Assembly: GCF_024158145.1 (NCBI RefSeq)
Contig: NZ_JAMYXM010000005.1
Coordinates: 150,549 to 214,548 of the forward strand
DNA: 64,000 nucleotides
Direction of reading: 5' to 3'
From: Notoacmeibacter sp. MSK16QG-6
Lineage (GTDB): Bacteria > Pseudomonadota > Alphaproteobacteria > Rhizobiales > Rhizobiaceae
A model generated the notes under the pieces. It was given only the letters and a program-made list of their open reading frames with translations. It had not been told where the DNA came from and ran no database searches. Shown here one piece after another: positions 34,827 through 44,773 of the stretch. A program made the position numbers and the translations under genes. Numbering within the stretch: position 1 is the first letter of the stretch; each line of letters begins with the position of its first letter.

Positions 34827-35623
34827 GTCTTCGGCAAAGTCTGTTCGAAAACGTTTTCTTCGGTGTCGACTGCCCGAATGCGAAAGGCGGGCGCGCCATT
34901 ATCGTCATATTCGAAGCGGAACACCGGATTTTCAGAAATCGATATGCCGCCTTCGAGCGCGAACAATAGCTCGTCTCCCTGATAGACCTCGATTTCGTTG
35001 ATGAAATGGGCATTGATGAACAATTGCGTGATCTGGTCGCGCTGCAGTCCCGAATAGTTGGGGTGGCGGATCATGATCTGCGCTTCGCCGCGCCGGCTCG
35101 AACCGTCGAACAGGCGCAGGCGCATCTCGCCCATCCCGGCAAGCGCGGCTTCCGGGTCTTTCGTCGCCGGTGCGGAACATCCGCCCGACGCCTTCACATA
35201 TCGCCCGTTCATGAAGCTTTTATTGGCCGTTTCGGCGATAACACGGACGTTCGAGTACTGGTTGACGCGGACTCTGGTCTCGAACTTCAACGGATGCATA
35301 GCCGGGCCGAAACGGATATCTGCGGCGACCGGCGCCGGATTTTCATCGATGACCAGTTTGATCGTTTCGATGCGGCCAGCATTCGCGTCAGTCTGCTCGA
35401 TAACAATTGGCACCGTCGCCGCATCGTTGGCGCGATAGGGGGCCGTCACCGTAAATAGCGGTGCGCCGTCGGCCAGTGCCGCGTCGCCGGCAATGTCGCC
35501 TCGAAGGTCGTTCCATGTGGCGCTTTCCGCCAGGGGATTATCGTCTTTGGCCTGCTCGGCCCAAGCGCCGCTTGCGGCGAGGATGGAAGCGAGAAAGGCG
35601 AGGCGAGCCAGTAGCTGTTTCAT
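34814..35623 (-). CDS. Quinoprotein-associated SoxYZ-like carrier protein 1
   Basis: A 269-residue secreted protein from ATG 35623 (GGAGGAGG upstream) with a signal peptide ending at AWA. It looks like a fusion of SoxY-like and SoxZ-like halves; the carrier Cys is in KASGGCSAPA, and the second half contains MIRHPNYSGLQRDQ and ISENPVFRF, conserved in SoxZ-like domains. Such carriers accompany PQQ-dependent alcohol dehydrogenases and a SoxH-like hydrolase, here divergently encoded. A paralogue lies at 43952-44770. Confidence 0.85.
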   Translation of the reverse strand: MKQLLARLAFLASILAASGAWAEQAKDDNPLAESATWNDLRGDIAGDAALADGAPLFTVTAPYRANDAATVPIVIEQTDANAGRIETIKLVIDENPAPVAADIRFGPAMHPLKFETRVRVNQYSNVRVIAETANKSFMNGRYVKASGGCSAPATKDPEAALAGMGEMRLRLFDGSSRRGEAQIMIRHPNYSGLQRDQITQLFINAHFINEIEVYQGDELLFALEGGISISENPVFRFEYDDNGAPAFRIRAVDTEENVFEQTLPKTPPA

Positions 35624-35776
35624 GGAATTCCTCCTCCACCCGGAAACGCCGGTTAACAGCAACAGTCATCTCCAAGCATAGCACGAAACGAATATTCCGA
35701 AAAACCGAGCCTTTCGGATGTGTGGTGGTTCACCGTGTCCAGCCTAGGATCGGAAGCCATAAAAGCGGAGGTGGCG

Positions 35777-36829
35777 GTGTTCGAAGCGTTTTTGACGCTC
35801 TGCATGCTGGCCGGAGGCGGCGTACAAGACGATGCCGCGTGCCGGACGATGTTGTTGCCCGGATATGCGTCGGACACGCAGGCGGCATGTGAAACGGCCG
35901 TGCTCGCACACCCGACCGACTGGCAGGTGCGCCAGGGCGCGGGAAAGGCATACTGTGTGCCAAGACCCCAATCCTCTTTGCAATTCGAAGAAGCGTCGCC
36001 GGGCGTATTCGTCCATCGCGGCGCGGTCGCGGATCCGTCACGGACAAATGGCGGCGACGTCTCCAATATCGCTTTCGTCGTCGGAGACACGAGCATTGCC
36101 GTCATCGACGCCGGCGGATCTCGGCTGGTCGGCGAGCAGCTCTATCTGGCCATTCGCGAACGCAGCGCCCTGCCGATATCGCATCTGGTACTCACACATA
36201 TGCATCCCGACCATGTCTTCGGCGCGGGTGTGCTGGGCGAGGCCGGAGCTGAAATTCTGGGCCATGAAAATCTGCCGCGCGCCCTTTCCGACCGGGCCGA
36301 AGACTATGAGCGCAACTTCGCAACGCTGATCGGCGCGCCGGGATTTATCGGCAGCCGTGTCGTGCTCCCCGACCGGGCGATTGTTGCGCCGGAGACCATC
36401 GATCTCGGCGGAAGAGTTCTCGATCTTGAACCGAGGCCGACCGCTCATACCGCCACCGATCTGACAGTATATGATTCCACAGCCGGCATCCTCTTCGCCG
36501 GCGATCTGGTGTTCGACGAACACACGCCGGCGCTGGACGGCTCCCTGCTGGGATGGATCAGTCTGATGGAGACGTTAAAGGCGTTTCCGGCCAAGCAAGT
36601 CGTTCCCGGCCATGGCGGCCCGGTCCTAACCTGGCCCGATGGCGCGGAGCCGCAGAGGGAGTATCTGGAGGTTATCGCCGCCGATACGCGCGCTGCTTTG
36701 GAGGCTGGCCTCGGTCTAGGCGAAGCGGTTTCGGCGGTCGGCCAATCGGAAGCCGGCAAATGGCGCCTCTTCGATCTCTTCAATCCGCGAAACGCAACAG
36801 CCGCCTATACCGAACTGGAATGGGAGTAG
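35777..36829 (+). CDS. Quinoprotein relay metallo-beta-lactamase-fold hydrolase (SoxH-like)
   Basis: About 350 residues with the metallo-beta-lactamase fold: THMHPDHVFG supplies the HxHxDH zinc motif, with further ligands in TAHTATDL, FAGDLVFDEH and VPGHGGPV. The N-terminus has a short secretion-like segment and Cys residues (CRTMLLPGY, CETAV). It belongs to the SoxH-related zinc hydrolases that co-occur with SoxYZ-like carriers and PQQ enzymes. The start is uncertain: GTG 35777 has GGAGG upstream, but the frame is open from GTG 35720. Confidence 0.83.
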   Translation: MFEAFLTLCMLAGGGVQDDAACRTMLLPGYASDTQAACETAVLAHPTDWQVRQGAGKAYCVPRPQSSLQFEEASPGVFVHRGAVADPSRTNGGDVSNIAFVVGDTSIAVIDAGGSRLVGEQLYLAIRERSALPISHLVLTHMHPDHVFGAGVLGEAGAEILGHENLPRALSDRAEDYERNFATLIGAPGFIGSRVVLPDRAIVAPETIDLGGRVLDLEPRPTAHTATDLTVYDSTAGILFAGDLVFDEHTPALDGSLLGWISLMETLKAFPAKQVVPGHGGPVLTWPDGAEPQREYLEVIAADTRAALEAGLGLGEAVSAVGQSEAGKWRLFDLFNPRNATAAYTELEWE

Positions 36830-36839
36830 GGACGCAGGA

Positions 36840-37433
36840 CTACTGCGGCATGAACTTCATCAGGATCTGGGCGACGGCATAAAGGCGCTTTTCCAGAAGC
36901 ACCGGCGTCTCGCACACATAGGTCAGCGATCGCTGGCGATCCTTGTAGATGCGCTCGTTCCAGTCGATGGTCTCTTCCAGCCTGTCCATGCGATCGTAGT
37001 CCGGCTGCTCGGCGGAAAGCTGGGTTTCCATCTCGCCCCGCGCCTCATCGATCTTCACTGACAGCGATGCCTGGCTTTGAGCGTAATTGGCAATGCCGTC
37101 GATCAGGCGGTTGCGCAGTCCCGACAGATTGTCGAAAACGCCGATAAAGATGCGGCCGAGCAATCGAGCGTCGGTTTCCGGACGCGCCTGGACGAAGGCT
37201 TCGACGCGTTTCTCGGCCTCCTCCAGATCGACACGGCGCAGCGACAGAATGGCGACGAGGTCTCGCGCGTCCTGGTCCAATTCTCCATCTTCTACCGGGT
37301 GGGGCCACATGATACCGGCGGACAAATTCGCCGCTTTTCGCTGAATGCAGGGCCAGTCGGGATCGGAGAAATCATTCGCCATCGCCGGGGTCGACAGAAG
37401 CATCAGGCAGAACGTCAAGCGCGTAGCTTTCAT
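36840..37433 (-). CDS. Secreted helical hypothetical protein
   Basis: A 197-residue protein; ATG 37433 yields a signal peptide ending at AMA. The mature part is largely helical (LDQDARDLVAILSLRRVDLE; IDEARGEMETQLSAEQ) with two Cys (WPCIQRK, YVCETP). Convergent with the SoxH-like gene and divergent from adhC. It is a recurrent type of neighbour in methanol-oxidation clusters, but I assign no function. Confidence 0.7.
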   Translation of the reverse strand: MKATRLTFCLMLLSTPAMANDFSDPDWPCIQRKAANLSAGIMWPHPVEDGELDQDARDLVAILSLRRVDLEEAEKRVEAFVQARPETDARLLGRIFIGVFDNLSGLRNRLIDGIANYAQSQASLSVKIDEARGEMETQLSAEQPDYDRMDRLEETIDWNERIYKDRQRSLTYVCETPVLLEKRLYAVAQILMKFMPQ

Positions 37434-37591
37434 GCCGTTTCCTCCGATATCAGTACCGCCCCAGTATAAGCGCGTGGCGGCAATCGGCCACAGTCGGATA
37501 TACACACTAAGGTCGCAATTGTCCGATTTTGGGGCCCTCATATAATCGCTCCCGCCTGCTGAAATGCAGGGGAATTCGGGAGGAAATCATT

Positions 37592-38704
37592 ATGCGCACA
37601 CGCGCTGCTCTGGCTGTCGAAGCCGGAAAACCGCTTGTCATCACAGAGGTCAATCTCGAAGGCCCGAAGGCCGGCGAGGTTCTCGTGGAGATCAAGGCGA
37701 CAGGCCTGTGCCATACCGATGAATTCACCCGGTCCGGCGCCGATCCGGAAGGGATATTCCCAGCCATTCTTGGCCATGAAGGCGCGGGCGTGGTGGTCGA
37801 GGTCGGCCCCGGCGTCACCTCGGTGAAGCCGGGCGATCACGTCATACCGCTATATACGCCCGAATGCCGCCAGTGCGAATATTGCCTCAATCCCAAGACC
37901 AATCTGTGTCAGGCGATCCGCTCCACGCAGGGGCAGGGATTGATGCCGGATGGCACGTCGCGTTTCACGACGCTCGATGGCGATCCGATCTACCATTACA
38001 TGGGATGTTCGACCTTCTCGAATTTCACCGTGATGCCGGAAATCGCGCTGGCGAAAATCCGCGATGACGCGCCGTTCGATATCGTCTGCTACATCGGCTG
38101 CGGCGTGACCACCGGTATCGGCGCGGTCATCAATACGGCCAAAGTCGAGATTGGCAGCAAGGCCATCGTGTTCGGTCTCGGCGGCATCGGTCTCAATGTG
38201 ATCCAGGGCCTTCGGCTTGCCGGCGCCGACCAGATCGTCGGTGTCGACCTCAACGCTGACAAGGCGGAAATGGCCAAGCGCTTCGGCATGACGGATTTCG
38301 TCAACCCATCCGAGGTCGATGGGGATCTTGTCGCCCATCTCGTCGACCTGACCAAAGGCGGCGCCGACTATACCTTCGATGCGACGGGCAATACCGGCGT
38401 CATGCGTACCGCGCTGGAAGCGGCTCACAAAGGATGGGGCGAAAGCATCATCATTGGCGTGGCGGCCGCCGGCGCTGAGATATCCACACGCCCGTTTCAA
38501 CTCGTCACAGGCCGTAGCTGGCGCGGCACAGCCTTTGGCGGAGCGCGGGGCCGGACGGACGTGCCCAAGATCGTCGATTGGTACATGGAGGGCAAGATCG
38601 AGATCGACCCCATGATCACGCACAAGCTGACGCTCGATGAAATCAATGAGGGTTTCGATCTGATGCATGAGGGCAAATCGATCCGCGCCGTGGTCGTCTA
38701 TTGA
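37592..38704 (+). CDS. adhC: S-(hydroxymethyl)glutathione dehydrogenase (class III ADH)
   Basis: A 370-residue zinc alcohol dehydrogenase from ATG 37592 (GGGAGGA upstream). It oxidises the formaldehyde-glutathione adduct to S-formylglutathione with NAD+. Catalytic zinc ligands lie in GLCHTDEF and GHEGAG; the structural zinc loop is [15 protein letters not shown]; the Rossmann motif is GLGGIGL. Class III features such as [19 protein letters not shown] are present. It is followed by fghA with a gap of 8 nt, forming a formaldehyde-oxidation pair downstream of methanol dehydrogenase activity. Confidence 0.96.
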   Translation: MRTRAALAVEAGKPLVITEVNLEGPKAGEVLVEIKATGLCHTDEFTRSGADPEGIFPAILGHEGAGVVVEVGPGVTSVKPGDHVIPLYTPECRQCEYCLNPKTNLCQAIRSTQGQGLMPDGTSRFTTLDGDPIYHYMGCSTFSNFTVMPEIALAKIRDDAPFDIVCYIGCGVTTGIGAVINTAKVEIGSKAIVFGLGGIGLNVIQGLRLAGADQIVGVDLNADKAEMAKRFGMTDFVNPSEVDGDLVAHLVDLTKGGADYTFDATGNTGVMRTALEAAHKGWGESIIIGVAAAGAEISTRPFQLVTGRSWRGTAFGGARGRTDVPKIVDWYMEGKIEIDPMITHKLTLDEINEGFDLMHEGKSIRAVVVY

Positions 38705-38712
38705 GCAAGGCC

Positions 38713-39543
38713 ATGGAACTCGTTTCGCAGAGCAACTGTTTTGGCGGAGTGCAGTCGGTCTACCGGCACAGGTCGGAGGCATGCGACGGCGAGATGACCT
38801 TTGGTGTGTTCCTGCCGCCGCAGGCGAAGGAACGGCCCGTTCCGATGCTCTGGTATCTGTCCGGTCTGACATGCACGCATGAAAACGCCATGACCAAGTC
38901 GGGAATGCAGAGCCATGCCGCCGAGCATGGTCTTGCTCTGGTCTTCCCGGACACGTCGCCCCGCGGCGAAGGCGTGGCGGACGACGATGCTTACGATCTC
39001 GGCCAGGGCGCCGGTTTTTACGTCAACGCCACCCGTGAACCATGGCGCAGGCATTTCAGGATGTATGACTACATCATCGGCGAACTGCCCGATCTCCTGA
39101 AAAACGAACTGCCGGTCAGCGGCGTCTGGGGCATAACCGGGCACTCTATGGGCGGGCACGGCGCGCTGACGATTGCATTTCGCAATCCTCAGCTCTTTCG
39201 TTCGGTCTCAGCCTTCGCGCCGATCGTCAATCCGACGCGCTCGGACTGGGGACGCAAGCAGTTCTCGGCCTATCTCGGCGATGACGAGGCGGACTGGGCC
39301 AATCACGATGCCTGCCTTCTGCTCGCCGAGCACGGCTGGGACGGAGATATTCTGATCGACCAGGGATCGGCCGATCAGTTTCTCGATCTGCTCCGTCCGG
39401 AAGCCATGGCCTCTCTGATCGTCGAACGCCGCCAGCCTGGCATTCTGCGCATGCAGGCCGGTTACGACCACAGCTATTTTTTCGTCGCCAGTTTTGGCGC
39501 GGACCACGTGCGCTGGCACGCGGAACGTTTGAAGGCCGCATAG
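38713..39543 (+). CDS. fghA: S-formylglutathione hydrolase
   Basis: A 276-residue serine hydrolase that releases formate and glutathione. The nucleophile elbow is GHSMGGHGAL; acid and base lie in LIDQGSADQFL and the late AGYDHSYFF. SGLTCTHEN is the conserved oxyanion-side motif. ATG 38713 gives the usual family start (MELVSQSNCFGG); a TTG at 38701 would add four residues. Coupled to adhC. Confidence 0.96.
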   Translation: MELVSQSNCFGGVQSVYRHRSEACDGEMTFGVFLPPQAKERPVPMLWYLSGLTCTHENAMTKSGMQSHAAEHGLALVFPDTSPRGEGVADDDAYDLGQGAGFYVNATREPWRRHFRMYDYIIGELPDLLKNELPVSGVWGITGHSMGGHGALTIAFRNPQLFRSVSAFAPIVNPTRSDWGRKQFSAYLGDDEADWANHDACLLLAEHGWDGDILIDQGSADQFLDLLRPEAMASLIVERRQPGILRMQAGYDHSYFFVASFGADHVRWHAERLKAA

Positions 39544-39562
39544 AGGAGGAAAGGTCATTTTA

Positions 39563-39958
39563 ATGAAATCAGCCACAATTGCGTTTGCAATCGCTCTGGG
39601 CGTGTTGGCCGGCGGAAATCCGGCTGCATACGCGGAAGAAGGCGGCGATGCGGCCGCCGGGGAGAAGGTCTTTCGCAAATGCAAAGCCTGCCACGCCGTC
39701 GGCGACGGCGCAGCGAACAAGGTCGGGCCGCAACTCAACGGGGTGGTCGGCAGGACCGCCGGCTCGGCCGCCGACTATTCCTACTCGCCGGCGATGACGA
39801 GCGCGGGCGCGGAGGGACTGGTGTGGAGCCCGGACGAGATGGACGAATTTCTGACCAAACCCAAGGACTTCATTTCCGGCACGAAAATGGCGTTTGCCGG
39901 ACTTCGTAAGGAAAAGGAACGGGCCGATGTGATCGCGTACCTGGCCACGTTCGAATAG
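39563..39958 (+). CDS. Secreted class I cytochrome c
   Basis: A 131-residue protein: signal peptide to about residue 24, haem attachment CKACH, axial Met in GTKMAFAG, and a C-terminal helix typical of mitochondrial-like cytochrome c2/c550. It starts 20 nt after fghA and precedes xoxF. It is probably a periplasmic electron carrier between the methanol dehydrogenase cytochrome and the terminal oxidase. Confidence 0.9.
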   Translation: MKSATIAFAIALGVLAGGNPAAYAEEGGDAAAGEKVFRKCKACHAVGDGAANKVGPQLNGVVGRTAGSAADYSYSPAMTSAGAEGLVWSPDEMDEFLTKPKDFISGTKMAFAGLRKEKERADVIAYLATFE

Positions 39959-40133
39959 CGAAAAGGAGGACCGAATAGACGACATGACCCGAAACCGCAG
40001 TGCCAATTGCGGACACGAACGGTCGAAGCAGTGGAGACAGCGCAGAACCGATCGCGGGGAAGAGGAGACTTTGGATTTCCCGTGGCGCAGAGGGGGCAGC
40101 CCTTGATCGGAAACACCCTGACGGGAGGAAACG

Positions 40134-41954
40134 ATGAAACGACTTCATTCAATCAAAGGGATTCTTATCCTTTCGACCGCGCTTTCCCTGGGCGGCATGT
40201 CGGCCGCAAGCGCAAATTCGGAATTGCAGGGCATGATGGACGACGCCAATCAGTGGGTCATCCAGACCGGCGATTATACCAACCAGCGCTATTCCGAGCT
40301 TAGCGATATCAACAAGGACAATGTAGGAGACCTTCAGGTCGCCTGGACCTTCTCCACCGGCGTGCTACGCGGTCATGAAGGCTCGCCGCTCGTTATCGGC
40401 GACGTCATGTATGTGCATACTCCGTTTCCGAATGTCGTTTACGCGCTCGACCTGAACAATGATGGCAAGGTCATCTGGAAATACGAGCCCAAGCAGGATG
40501 CCGACGTCATCCCGGTCATGTGCTGCGACACCGTCAACCGCGGCGTTGCTTATGGCGACGGAAAGATCTTCCTGCATCAGGCGGATACGACCCTGGTGGC
40601 GCTCGACGCCAAGACCGGCGAAGTCGCCTGGTCGGTAAAGAATGGCGATCCTGCAATCGGCGAAACCAACACCGCCACGGTGATGCCGGTAAAGGATAAG
40701 GTGATTGTCGGCATTTCCGGCGGCGAGTTCGGCGTCCGCGGCTCTGTTACGGCCTACAACATGTCGGACGGATCGCTTGCATGGCGCGGCTACTCCATGG
40801 GTCCCGACAGCGATACGCTGATGGATCCGGAGAAGACCACTCATCTCGGCAAGCCCGTTGGCAAGGACAGCGGCACGGCGACCTGGGAAGGCGATCAGTG
40901 GAAGATCGGCGGCGGCACGACGTGGGGCTGGTACTCCTACGATCCCGACCTGAATCTGGTCTATTACGGCACCGGTAACCCGTCGACCTGGAACCCGTCG
41001 CAGCGGCCCGGCGACAACCGCTGGTCCATGACCATCTTCGCGCGTGACGTCGACACCGGCATGGCCAAATGGGTCTATCAGATGACCCCGCATGACGAGT
41101 GGGACTTCGACGGCATCAACGAGATGATCCTGACCGATCAGGAAATCGACGGACAGATGCGCAAGCTTCTGACCCATTTCGACCGCAACGGTCTGGCCTA
41201 CACGATGGATCGCGAATCCGGCGAGCTTCTGGTTGCCGAGAAATACGATCCGGCGGTCAACTGGACCACCGGCGTGGATATGGACCCGAACTCAGAAACC
41301 TATGGCCGCCCGGCCGTGGTGGCGGAGTATTCGACCGAGCAGAACGGCGAGGACACCAACTCGACCGGCATCTGCCCTGCCGCGCTCGGCACCAAGGACC
41401 AGCAGCCGGCGGCTTATTCGCCGAAAACGGAAACGTTCTATGTGCCGACCAACCATGTTTGCATGGATTACGAGCCGTTCCGTGTCGCCTATAAGGCAGG
41501 CCAACCCTATGTCGGCGCGACCCTGTCGATGTATCCGGCGCCCGATAGCCACGGCGGTATGGGCAACTTCGTCGCCTGGGACAATGTGAAGGGCGAGATC
41601 AAGTGGACCGTTCCGGAGCAGTTCTCGGTGTGGTCGGGCGCGCTGGCCACGGCCGGTGACATCGTCTTCTACGGCACGCTCGAAGGCTACCTGAAGGCGA
41701 TCGACGCCAATACCGGTGATGAGCTTTACAAGTTCAAAACCCCATCGGGCATTATCGGTAATGTCATGACCTACACCCATGGCGGAAAGCAGTATGTGGC
41801 GATCCTGTCGGGCGTCGGCGGATGGGCCGGTATCGGTCTGGCGGCCGGTTTGACCAACCCGAATGACGGCCTTGGCGCCGTGGGTGGCTATGCCGCTCTG
41901 AGCGACTACACCTCGCTTGGCGGTTCGCTGACCGTATTCGCCCTGCCGAACTGA
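40134..41954 (+). CDS. xoxF: Lanthanide-dependent PQQ methanol dehydrogenase XoxF
   Basis: A 606-residue periplasmic eight-bladed propeller quinoprotein with a signal peptide of about 27 residues. Adjacent Cys130-Cys131 ([10 protein letters not shown]) form the vicinal disulphide over PQQ. Metal/active-site residues by my count are Glu198, Asn282 and Asp324, and the extra Asp326 in [10 protein letters not shown] is the residue that distinguishes lanthanide XoxF from calcium MxaF. It oxidises methanol, and possibly formaldehyde. Good ribosome-binding site (GGAGGAAACG). xoxG-like and xoxJ genes follow, completing the core XoxF system. Confidence 0.97.
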   Translation: MKRLHSIKGILILSTALSLGGMSAASANSELQGMMDDANQWVIQTGDYTNQRYSELSDINKDNVGDLQVAWTFSTGVLRGHEGSPLVIGDVMYVHTPFPNVVYALDLNNDGKVIWKYEPKQDADVIPVMCCDTVNRGVAYGDGKIFLHQADTTLVALDAKTGEVAWSVKNGDPAIGETNTATVMPVKDKVIVGISGGEFGVRGSVTAYNMSDGSLAWRGYSMGPDSDTLMDPEKTTHLGKPVGKDSGTATWEGDQWKIGGGTTWGWYSYDPDLNLVYYGTGNPSTWNPSQRPGDNRWSMTIFARDVDTGMAKWVYQMTPHDEWDFDGINEMILTDQEIDGQMRKLLTHFDRNGLAYTMDRESGELLVAEKYDPAVNWTTGVDMDPNSETYGRPAVVAEYSTEQNGEDTNSTGICPAALGTKDQQPAAYSPKTETFYVPTNHVCMDYEPFRVAYKAGQPYVGATLSMYPAPDSHGGMGNFVAWDNVKGEIKWTVPEQFSVWSGALATAGDIVFYGTLEGYLKAIDANTGDELYKFKTPSGIIGNVMTYTHGGKQYVAILSGVGGWAGIGLAAGLTNPNDGLGAVGGYAALSDYTSLGGSLTVFALPN

Positions 41955-41981
41955 TCTGGAGACATCTCCGGCAAAAAAAGG

Positions 41982-42012
41982 CGGACCGGCGCGGACTTTC
42001 CGCGCCGGTCCG
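41982..42012. other. Strong hairpin between xoxF and its cytochrome gene
   Basis: CGGACCGGCGCGGA / TCCGCGCCGGTCCG is a perfect 14-bp inverted repeat with a CTT loop. There is no T-run after it on the plus strand, but an A7 tract precedes it (41973-41979), so it would be an intrinsic terminator only for minus-strand transcripts. On the sense strand it more likely protects the xoxF message 3' end and lowers read-through into the cytochrome. Confidence 0.65.
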
Positions 42013-42034
42013 ATCTCCGGCACAAGGATCAAAA

Positions 42035-42586
42035 ATGACCAAGAAACACACACCGATTTCCCGGACGATTGCCGCGGCAGGCGCGCTGGCCTTGTTGCTT
42101 GAAGGCGGAACGCTCGCCCTTGCGCAAAGTGATGCCGACGCCCCGGACAATATCACCGCCGCCTATGACGAAGACGGACGCTATTACACGGACGACGACA
42201 TACCGACCTACAACATCCAAGAGGATGGCACGGTCGACTGGATGACCTATTCCGGTTTCCGCCGCTACCACTCCGAATGCCATGTCTGCCATGGTCCTGA
42301 AGGGGAGGGGTCCAGCTACGCGCCCGCGCTGAAGAATTCCGCCGTCGACATGGACTATTACGACTTCGTCGATGTCGTGACCAATGGACGGCAGAAGGTG
42401 AATGCGGCCGAACATTCCGTCATGCCGGCCTTCGGCACGAACCCGAATGTGATGTGCTATCTGGACGACATCTACACCTATCTGAAAGCTCGGGGCACGG
42501 ATGCGTTGCCGCGTGGCCGTCCGAAAAAGAAGGAGGCGAAGTCCGATGCCATTCGTGAAGCTGAAAACGCCTGCCTCGGCGGCTAG
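42035..42586 (+). CDS. xoxG: XoxG-like cytochrome c, electron acceptor of XoxF
   Basis: A 183-residue secreted cytochrome: signal peptide, acidic N-terminal region, haem motif CHVCH, axial Met in VMPAFG, and a Lys-rich tail (GRPKKKEAK). Position between xoxF and xoxJ identifies it as the dedicated electron acceptor of the dehydrogenase. Its 3' end overlaps xoxJ by 41 nt. Confidence 0.9.
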   Translation: MTKKHTPISRTIAAAGALALLLEGGTLALAQSDADAPDNITAAYDEDGRYYTDDDIPTYNIQEDGTVDWMTYSGFRRYHSECHVCHGPEGEGSSYAPALKNSAVDMDYYDFVDVVTNGRQKVNAAEHSVMPAFGTNPNVMCYLDDIYTYLKARGTDALPRGRPKKKEAKSDAIREAENACLGG

Positions 42587-43415
42587 ATTCCGGCGGACAG
42601 CGGCGTTGGCCTTTGCCGCCTTGGTCATATCTGCGGCGCCGGCGGCGTCGCAGACATCGGACCTGACATCGAAGACCGCCTTCCGGGTCTGCGCCGACCC
42701 GGCCAGCATGCCACTTTCCAACGACAAGGGAGAAGGGTTCGAAAACAAGATCGCGGAACTGTTCGCCGAACAGTTAAGCCTTCCGCTTGAGTATACCTGG
42801 TTTCCGATGGCGACCGGCTTTATCCGGCGGACGCTGCAGGCCAATAAATGCGACGTTGTCATCGGCTATGGCCAGGGCGACGAGATGGTGCAGAACACCA
42901 ATCATTATTACACCTCCGCCTATGTGCTGATCGTTGCCGCCGATGGATCGTTGGCCGAGGTCAGTACGTTGAGCGATCCTGCGCTGAAGGACGCAAGGAT
43001 CGGCATAATCGCCGGCAGTCCTCCGGCCACGCAAATGGTCCGCAACCGGCTCATGGCCAAGGCCAGACCGTATGATCTGATGGTCGACCGACGCTATCAG
43101 AACCCGGCCGATGATATGCTGAAGGATTTGCAGTCGGGTGAAATCGATGCGGCGATTTTATGGGGGCCTATCGGTGGGCCGATGGTCAAGGAAGGCTATC
43201 CGGATTTCAAGGTCACGCCGCTGCTGTCGGAAGCCACTTTGCCGCGCATGTTTTACCGGATCACCATGGGTGTGAGGCGCGGCGAAAAGGTGTGGGAGCG
43301 AAAGCTCAATTCGCTCATTCGCCGAAATCAGGACGCCATCGACAAAATACTTTTCGACGCCGGCGTGCCGCTTCTCGATCAAATGGGTACGGTGCTGCTG
43401 GACAAGCCAAAATGA
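42546..43415 (+). CDS. xoxJ: XoxJ, periplasmic binding-protein-like partner of XoxF
   Basis: A 289-residue secreted protein from ATG 42546 with GGAGG upstream. After the signal peptide it has the family-3 solute-binding fold (FRVCADPASMPLSNDKGEGF; GQGDEMVQNTNHYYTSAYV). XoxJ proteins have a large cleft and are thought to help activate or assemble XoxF rather than import a solute. The order xoxF-xoxG-xoxJ is conserved in methylotrophs. Confidence 0.92.
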   Translation: MPFVKLKTPASAARFRRTAALAFAALVISAAPAASQTSDLTSKTAFRVCADPASMPLSNDKGEGFENKIAELFAEQLSLPLEYTWFPMATGFIRRTLQANKCDVVIGYGQGDEMVQNTNHYYTSAYVLIVAADGSLAEVSTLSDPALKDARIGIIAGSPPATQMVRNRLMAKARPYDLMVDRRYQNPADDMLKDLQSGEIDAAILWGPIGGPMVKEGYPDFKVTPLLSEATLPRMFYRITMGVRRGEKVWERKLNSLIRRNQDAIDKILFDAGVPLLDQMGTVLLDKPK

Positions 43416-43951
43416 TCGGGCGGTGGCTGGCGGCCGTGCTTATGTTGGCCACCCCACCAGCGATGGCCGGGAACGAGCCGTCAGACTACCGAGAAGACGA
43501 ATACCGTGCGCCGGTGCCGGAAACGCTCAACGGCGCAACGGTCGTCTCCACGCAAACAGCCTTCGAATTATGGCAGGATGGCCAGGTCGCCTTTATCGAT
43601 GTGATGCCTCGGCCGCCCAAGCCCGCCAATTTGCCGGAAGGGACGATCTGGCGCGAGAAACCGCGCCTATCGATTCCGGATGCGATCTGGCTTCCGAATG
43701 TCGGATATGGCCGTCTGGCGGACGTCATGCACGCCTATTTTCGCGCGGGACTGAAGAAAGCGACGGCAGGCAATAGGGACCACCCGGTCCTCTTCTTCTG
43801 CCTCGACGATTGCTGGATGTCCTGGAACGCGGCGAAGCGCGCGCTCGAATATGGCTATGAGCAGGTTTACTGGTATCCCAAGGGAACCGATGGCTGGACG
43901 TTCGACGATCACCCGACCGAACAATTGCAGCCCGAGCCGGGCGATCGTTGA
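43412..43951 (+). CDS. PQQ-associated CXXCW rhodanese-like protein
   Basis: A 179-residue secreted protein; ATG 43412 overlaps the xoxJ stop (ATGA). The rhodanese-like domain carries FFCLDDCWMSWNAAKRAL, the CXXCW motif that defines the PQQ-dependent-catabolism-associated family. A redox or sulphur-handling role in the periplasm together with the SoxYZ-like carrier encoded tail-to-tail next door is plausible. Confidence 0.9.
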   Translation: MIGRWLAAVLMLATPPAMAGNEPSDYREDEYRAPVPETLNGATVVSTQTAFELWQDGQVAFIDVMPRPPKPANLPEGTIWREKPRLSIPDAIWLPNVGYGRLADVMHAYFRAGLKKATAGNRDHPVLFFCLDDCWMSWNAAKRALEYGYEQVYWYPKGTDGWTFDDHPTEQLQPEPGDR

Positions 43952-44770
43952 TCAGTACTCGGCCAGACTGCGGCTGGCTTGAGTGATAGTGCCGTCCGTG
44001 TCGGTCATCGTGACATCGACGCGGGCCGTGGCGGCTGGGATGGACAGTGTGATTTGCGGATTTTCGCTGAGCGATATCGATCCGGTGACACCGATATAGC
44101 TGCGGCCGTCCAGATCTATCCGAACGGTCTCGACGTAACGCATCGGAATGAAGAGCATCGAGATCTGGTCCATCTGCATGCCGGAATGGCTGGGGTGTCT
44201 GATATCGACCTTCATTTGCAATTGGCGGTTGGCGAGGTCGGCCAGCCACTGGCCGGACGACACTCCGTTATTGCGCCCGACAATTCCGATGGTCATGTCG
44301 CCAAGCGTGGCGAGCGCCAATTCGGGGTCGGTGCCGGGCGGCGCGGAGCATGCCCCCTGACCGGAGGTTTTGACGAACTGTTCGGTGACGAGGGTCTCTC
44401 CGGCGACCGTTTCCGCGATAACATGGATATTCGAGGGGCCGTTCAGTCGCATCGTTGTCTCGAACCGGAAATTATCCTGCGGCTCACTAAGCTCGAACAC
44501 CGCCGAGACGGGCATCGGATTTTCGTCGATGACAAGAATGACTTTGGTGAGGGCATCGCCTTGCGGCGCTTGCAGTCTGGCCCCAACCACCGTGCGGGCA
44601 TCTTCGGCCGAGCGGTAGGGCGCGTCGAGCACGATCAAATCGGCGGCAGGCTGAAGAATGCGGTCGCCATAGAGGCTCGTGCGAATATCGTCCCAGCTCG
44701 TTGTTTCAGCAGAAGATGCCAGGGCTGCCATTCCTGCAGAAAGGGCAATAAGAGCCATTATGATACGCAT
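43952..44770 (-). CDS. Quinoprotein-associated SoxYZ-like carrier protein 2
   Basis: A 272-residue secreted paralogue of the protein at 34814-35623. Shared blocks: VILVIDENPMPVSA (LVIDENPAPVAA in the other), NIHVIAETV, DIRHPSHSGMQMDQ, and SLSENPQITL. The carrier Cys lies in SGQGACSAPPG rather than SGGCSAP. It abuts the CXXCW gene stop-to-stop with no spacer. Confidence 0.85.
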   Translation of the reverse strand: MRIIMALIALSAGMAALASSAETTSWDDIRTSLYGDRILQPAADLIVLDAPYRSAEDARTVVGARLQAPQGDALTKVILVIDENPMPVSAVFELSEPQDNFRFETTMRLNGPSNIHVIAETVAGETLVTEQFVKTSGQGACSAPPGTDPELALATLGDMTIGIVGRNNGVSSGQWLADLANRQLQMKVDIRHPSHSGMQMDQISMLFIPMRYVETVRIDLDGRSYIGVTGSISLSENPQITLSIPAATARVDVTMTDTDGTITQASRSLAEY

Positions 44771-44773
44771 CGT

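Noticed and set aside
40134..41954. Calcium-type MxaF as the identity of the methanol dehydrogenase
   Set aside because: The Asp two residues after the catalytic Asp (DFD) and the following xoxG/xoxJ genes, with no mxaI, point to XoxF.
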